From: a virus
DNA: 41,610 nucleotides
Direction: 5' to 3' (one strand)
IMG/VR virus record: IMGVR_UViG_3300036820_000037
Coordinates: 1-41,610 of that record
Shown here in pieces: positions 39,778 to 41,610 of the stretch. The first letter of the stretch is position 1, and each line of letters starts with the position of its first letter. Both the position numbers and the translations under genes were made by a program. The notes beneath the pieces were generated by a model. That model was not told the DNA's origin, ran no database searches, and saw nothing but the letters and a program-made list of their open reading frames with translations.

Positions 39778-40332
39778 ATGAACAAGGCAATCTCTCGCCG
39801 TCGGCTCTTTCAACTCGCCGGTGTCGGCTCCGGTGCGGCGCTGCTTGCGGGCTGCGGCCTGCTTGGCACGGTCGAAAGCACGCTCAGCCCGACCAATGTC
39901 AGCACGGTGGTGACGGCCGTCGGCAACATCGGCCAGGTCGCGAGCTACATCACCGCCGTAGTCGCCGCGGTCAACGCTGCGGCCGCTTTCGTCGGCGTCA
40001 CTATCCCGGCCGGTGTCGCGACAGCGCTGACCGATGCCGAGAACATCGCCAACACGCTTGCCAACAACGGTACGGTCCAGGCGGTGCAAACCGCCGTCGG
40101 CAATGCCTTGACCGATGTCGAGACCGTGTTGAGCGGCTTCGGCAGCAATGTCTCGGGCGAACTGCAAATCGCGCTCGCCGACGCGGCGCAGCTCGTGCCT
40201 GAGATCGCGTCGGCGGTCGGCTTGGTCGTCTCGGCGGCAACGCCCTCGGCCGGCATGCGCCGCGCCGGCGCCACCGTGCCGGTGACGATGGTCCTGGCTG
40301 ACCTGAAGCGTATCGCGGCGCTGAAGAAGTAA
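39778..40332 (+). CDS. Tat-type lipoprotein of unknown function
   Basis: This 184-aa protein begins MNKAISRRRLFQLAGVG, then SGAALLAGCG. It has both a twin-arginine motif (S-R-R-R-L-F) and a lipobox (L-L-A-G-C, Cys24), predicting export in a folded state and lipid anchoring. The mature part is an A/V/T-rich repeat-like helix (VVTAVGNIGQVASYITAVVAAV, about 40-60; AVQTAVGNALTDVETVLSG, about 102-120). I know no family. Its position behind holin-like genes suggests envelope action during lysis or lysogeny. Confidence 0.65.
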   Translation: MNKAISRRRLFQLAGVGSGAALLAGCGLLGTVESTLSPTNVSTVVTAVGNIGQVASYITAVVAAVNAAAAFVGVTIPAGVATALTDAENIANTLANNGTVQAVQTAVGNALTDVETVLSGFGSNVSGELQIALADAAQLVPEIASAVGLVVSAATPSAGMRRAGATVPVTMVLADLKRIAALKK

Positions 40333-40334
40333 AC

Positions 40335-40583
40335 GTGGCGCCGCTCATTGTCGGCGCGCTGGCCTTCCTGGCGGCCGCCGCGCCCTATGCCCAGGATGCC
40401 AGCCTGATCGTCACCGGCGTCAAGGCGGCGGTCTCGATCCCCTGTCTCGTGATCGAGATCGTCGACCCGCCGCAACCATCCTGGTGCGCGTCGGTAGCGA
40501 CGGCGGTCAAGGCGGCGGCGCATGCTCCGGTGCCCGCAGCGGCGCCGGACTGGCCGCATATCGCTTATGTGCCGGTGAGGTAG
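40335..40583 (+). CDS. Small exported hypothetical protein
   Basis: This 82-aa frame starts at GTG 40335, two bases after the previous stop. The first 18 residues (APLIVGALAFLAAAAPYAQ) look like a signal peptide with cleavage after AYA-like text. The mature part has two Cys (SIPCLVIEIV, PSWCASV) that could form a disulphide. No function is recognised. It is followed after four bases by another small gene of the same cluster. Confidence 0.5.
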   Translation: MAPLIVGALAFLAAAAPYAQDASLIVTGVKAAVSIPCLVIEIVDPPQPSWCASVATAVKAAAHAPVPAAAPDWPHIAYVPVR

Positions 40584-40587
40584 GGTT

Positions 40588-40956
40588 ATGATCCGGTGTT
40601 TCTTCGTCGAGGCGCTCGGGGATGGCACCGCGCGCCGTGACGGCAAGATCATCAACATCAGCGATCTTCCTCCCGGGGCGATGTGGTACGCGGATTGGTA
40701 CTCACGCAAAGGCCCGGACGGTCATCATCTCATCGTCAAAACGCCTGGTGGCGATTGGCACGTCGACGGGCGGGCCAACAACTGCACGCGCGGCGACGAC
40801 AATAAGCATTACTGCTGGGTGCGCCACGGCGTTCCGCCCCTAATCACCGTCGATAAGAACGGTGACACCTGCGGATGCGGTGCGTCAATCGGTCAGGGAC
40901 CTGGATACCGGGATTATCACGGTTGGTTGCGCGGCGGCGAACTCGTCCCATGCTGA
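40588..40956 (+). CDS. Small cytosolic hypothetical protein, cysteine-containing
   Basis: This 122-aa protein has segments VEALGDGTARRDGKIINISDLPPGAMWYADWY, given here as two parts (VEALGDGTARRDGK and DLPPGAMWYADWY), then HHLIVKTPGGDWHVDGRANN and DDNKHYCWVRHGVPP. The rest is TCGCGASIGQGPGYRDYHGWL. I recall proteins of this pattern as common hypotheticals near phage tails in alphaproteobacteria, function unknown. No signal peptide. The next frame starts just before its stop (ATG 40950). Confidence 0.55.
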   Translation: MIRCFFVEALGDGTARRDGKIINISDLPPGAMWYADWYSRKGPDGHHLIVKTPGGDWHVDGRANNCTRGDDNKHYCWVRHGVPPLITVDKNGDTCGCGASIGQGPGYRDYHGWLRGGELVPC

Positions 40957-41066
40957 AATTCTCGAATGGATGGCTCCGGCAAAAGATCGCGAACGATCCC
41001 GACATTGAGCCGACGGCGGGGGCGGAACTGACGTCGCTCTCTCAACTCTACCCCACAGGAAATCCC

Positions 41067-41610
41067 ATGATCACCATCGCCCTGATCAATCAATCGAGCG
41101 TCGTCAGCCAAGCGGAACTCGGCGCCTTCATCGCGGCCGAGCAGAAGCACCTGACGGCGGATTTCATTCCCGCGTGGGGTCTCGACGCCGTCACCATCAC
41201 GCTCTGCACGGCGGATGCGATCCCGGCCGGCGCATGGCCGCATTACCTGCTCGATACCTCGGATCAAGCAGGCGATTTGGCCTATCACGAAGACGACGGT
41301 TCCCTCCCGGTGATGAAGACCTTCTGTCTCGACGCCAAGAACGACGACGAAGCCTGGACGGTCGCGGCCGATCACGAGATCAAGGAAGCCCTGGTCGATC
41401 CGGGGTGCAATAAAACCGGCCCCGATGGCGTGACCGCGATGGAGTGTTGCGATCCCGTGGAAGACTCGACGCACACCGTCGATGGCGTCGAGTTGAGCGA
41501 TCACGTTCTGCCGGCATGGTTCCAACCGGGCGCGGCCGGGCCCTACGATTTTCAGAACCATCTCACCGCGCCGCTATCGCTCGAAGCGGGCGGCTATCTC
41601 TCGCGCGTCA
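41067..41610 (+). CDS. Partial phage protein with metallopeptidase-like H-E-I-K-E motif, continues past window
   Basis: The frame is open from ATG 41067 (AGGAAA seven bases upstream) to the window end, at least 181 residues. An in-frame ATG at 40950 would add 39 residues and overlap the previous stop. The text reads ITIALINQSSVVSQAELGAF, then DFIPAWGLDAVTITLC and WTVAADHEIKEALVDPG. The last segment resembles a family with D/S-H-E-x-x-E-x-L-x-D-P in which His and Glu residues may bind a metal, as in metzincin-like or related hydrolases. The assignment is tentative because the end of the gene is not visible. Confidence 0.55.
   Translation, partial: MITIALINQSSVVSQAELGAFIAAEQKHLTADFIPAWGLDAVTITLCTADAIPAGAWPHYLLDTSDQAGDLAYHEDDGSLPVMKTFCLDAKNDDEAWTVAADHEIKEALVDPGCNKTGPDGVTAMECCDPVEDSTHTVDGVELSDHVLPAWFQPGAAGPYDFQNHLTAPLSLEAGGYLSRV

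Noticed and set aside
11548-41610. Gene transfer agent
   Set aside because: The tail is contractile and Mu-like, and the set includes lambda-type D, E and FII, fibres and an endolysin; the module does not follow the RcGTA order.

Overview
The window is almost entirely prophage DNA: two related, tyrosine-integrase-type contractile-tail phages lying head to tail in a high-GC genome. No ordinary chromosomal housekeeping gene is visible. The GC-rich codon use and the character of the accessory genes (an acidic repeat protein beside a Tat-signal protein, a DUF6961-like protein, a TSCPD-like protein, a HigA remnant) suggest an alphaproteobacterial host, Rhizobiales- or Rhodospirillales-like. That is inference from family familiarity, not a taxonomic result.

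Prephage A (1-10937) enters mid-gene. It carries the end of a gpN-like DNA-circularisation protein, a gpP-like hub, a gp45-like spike, a tape-measure protein with a tail-lysozyme domain, a cold-shock protein, a gpZ-like minor tail protein and a TSCPD-like protein (to 5673). Two reverse-strand small genes follow (5690-6342), then a gene-free structured stretch (6343-6756). A forward accessory/regulatory operon comes next: acidic protein, Tat-signal protein, degenerate S24-like protein, coiled coil, excisionase-like HTH and integrase. Its gene order is rearranged relative to Mu-like phages, with the tape measure after the spike.

Prophage B (10999 to the end) begins abruptly inside the C-terminal domain of a GpA-type large terminase, whose 5' part is missing. 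It then runs through a lambda-type head module: gpW, portal, S49 protease, scaffold-like protein, gpD with an inserted domain, gpE and FII. A Mu-type contractile tail follows: DUF2635, sheath, tube, frameshifted chaperone, tape measure, N, P, 45, 46, 47, 48 and fibres. The last part is a lysis/lipoprotein cluster (37902-40332) and small unknown genes.

An accessory island (25240-28627) sits inside the tail operon of prophage B, between gpN and gpP. It holds a HigA antitoxin remnant and a ribbon-helix-helix-like protein driven by a leaderless-looking promoter, face to face with a rightward promoter. The rightward genes are an unknown 150-aa protein, a 259-aa protein with RAMP/Cas7-like sequence features and a 162-aa partner. 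Directly downstream is a 241-bp noncoding array with a strict 5-nt register (GGYNH), closed by a hairpin and followed by a reverse-strand membrane protein. The putative RAMP-like protein, its partner and the pentamer-phased array form the most interesting unit in the window and may be an undescribed nucleoprotein system.
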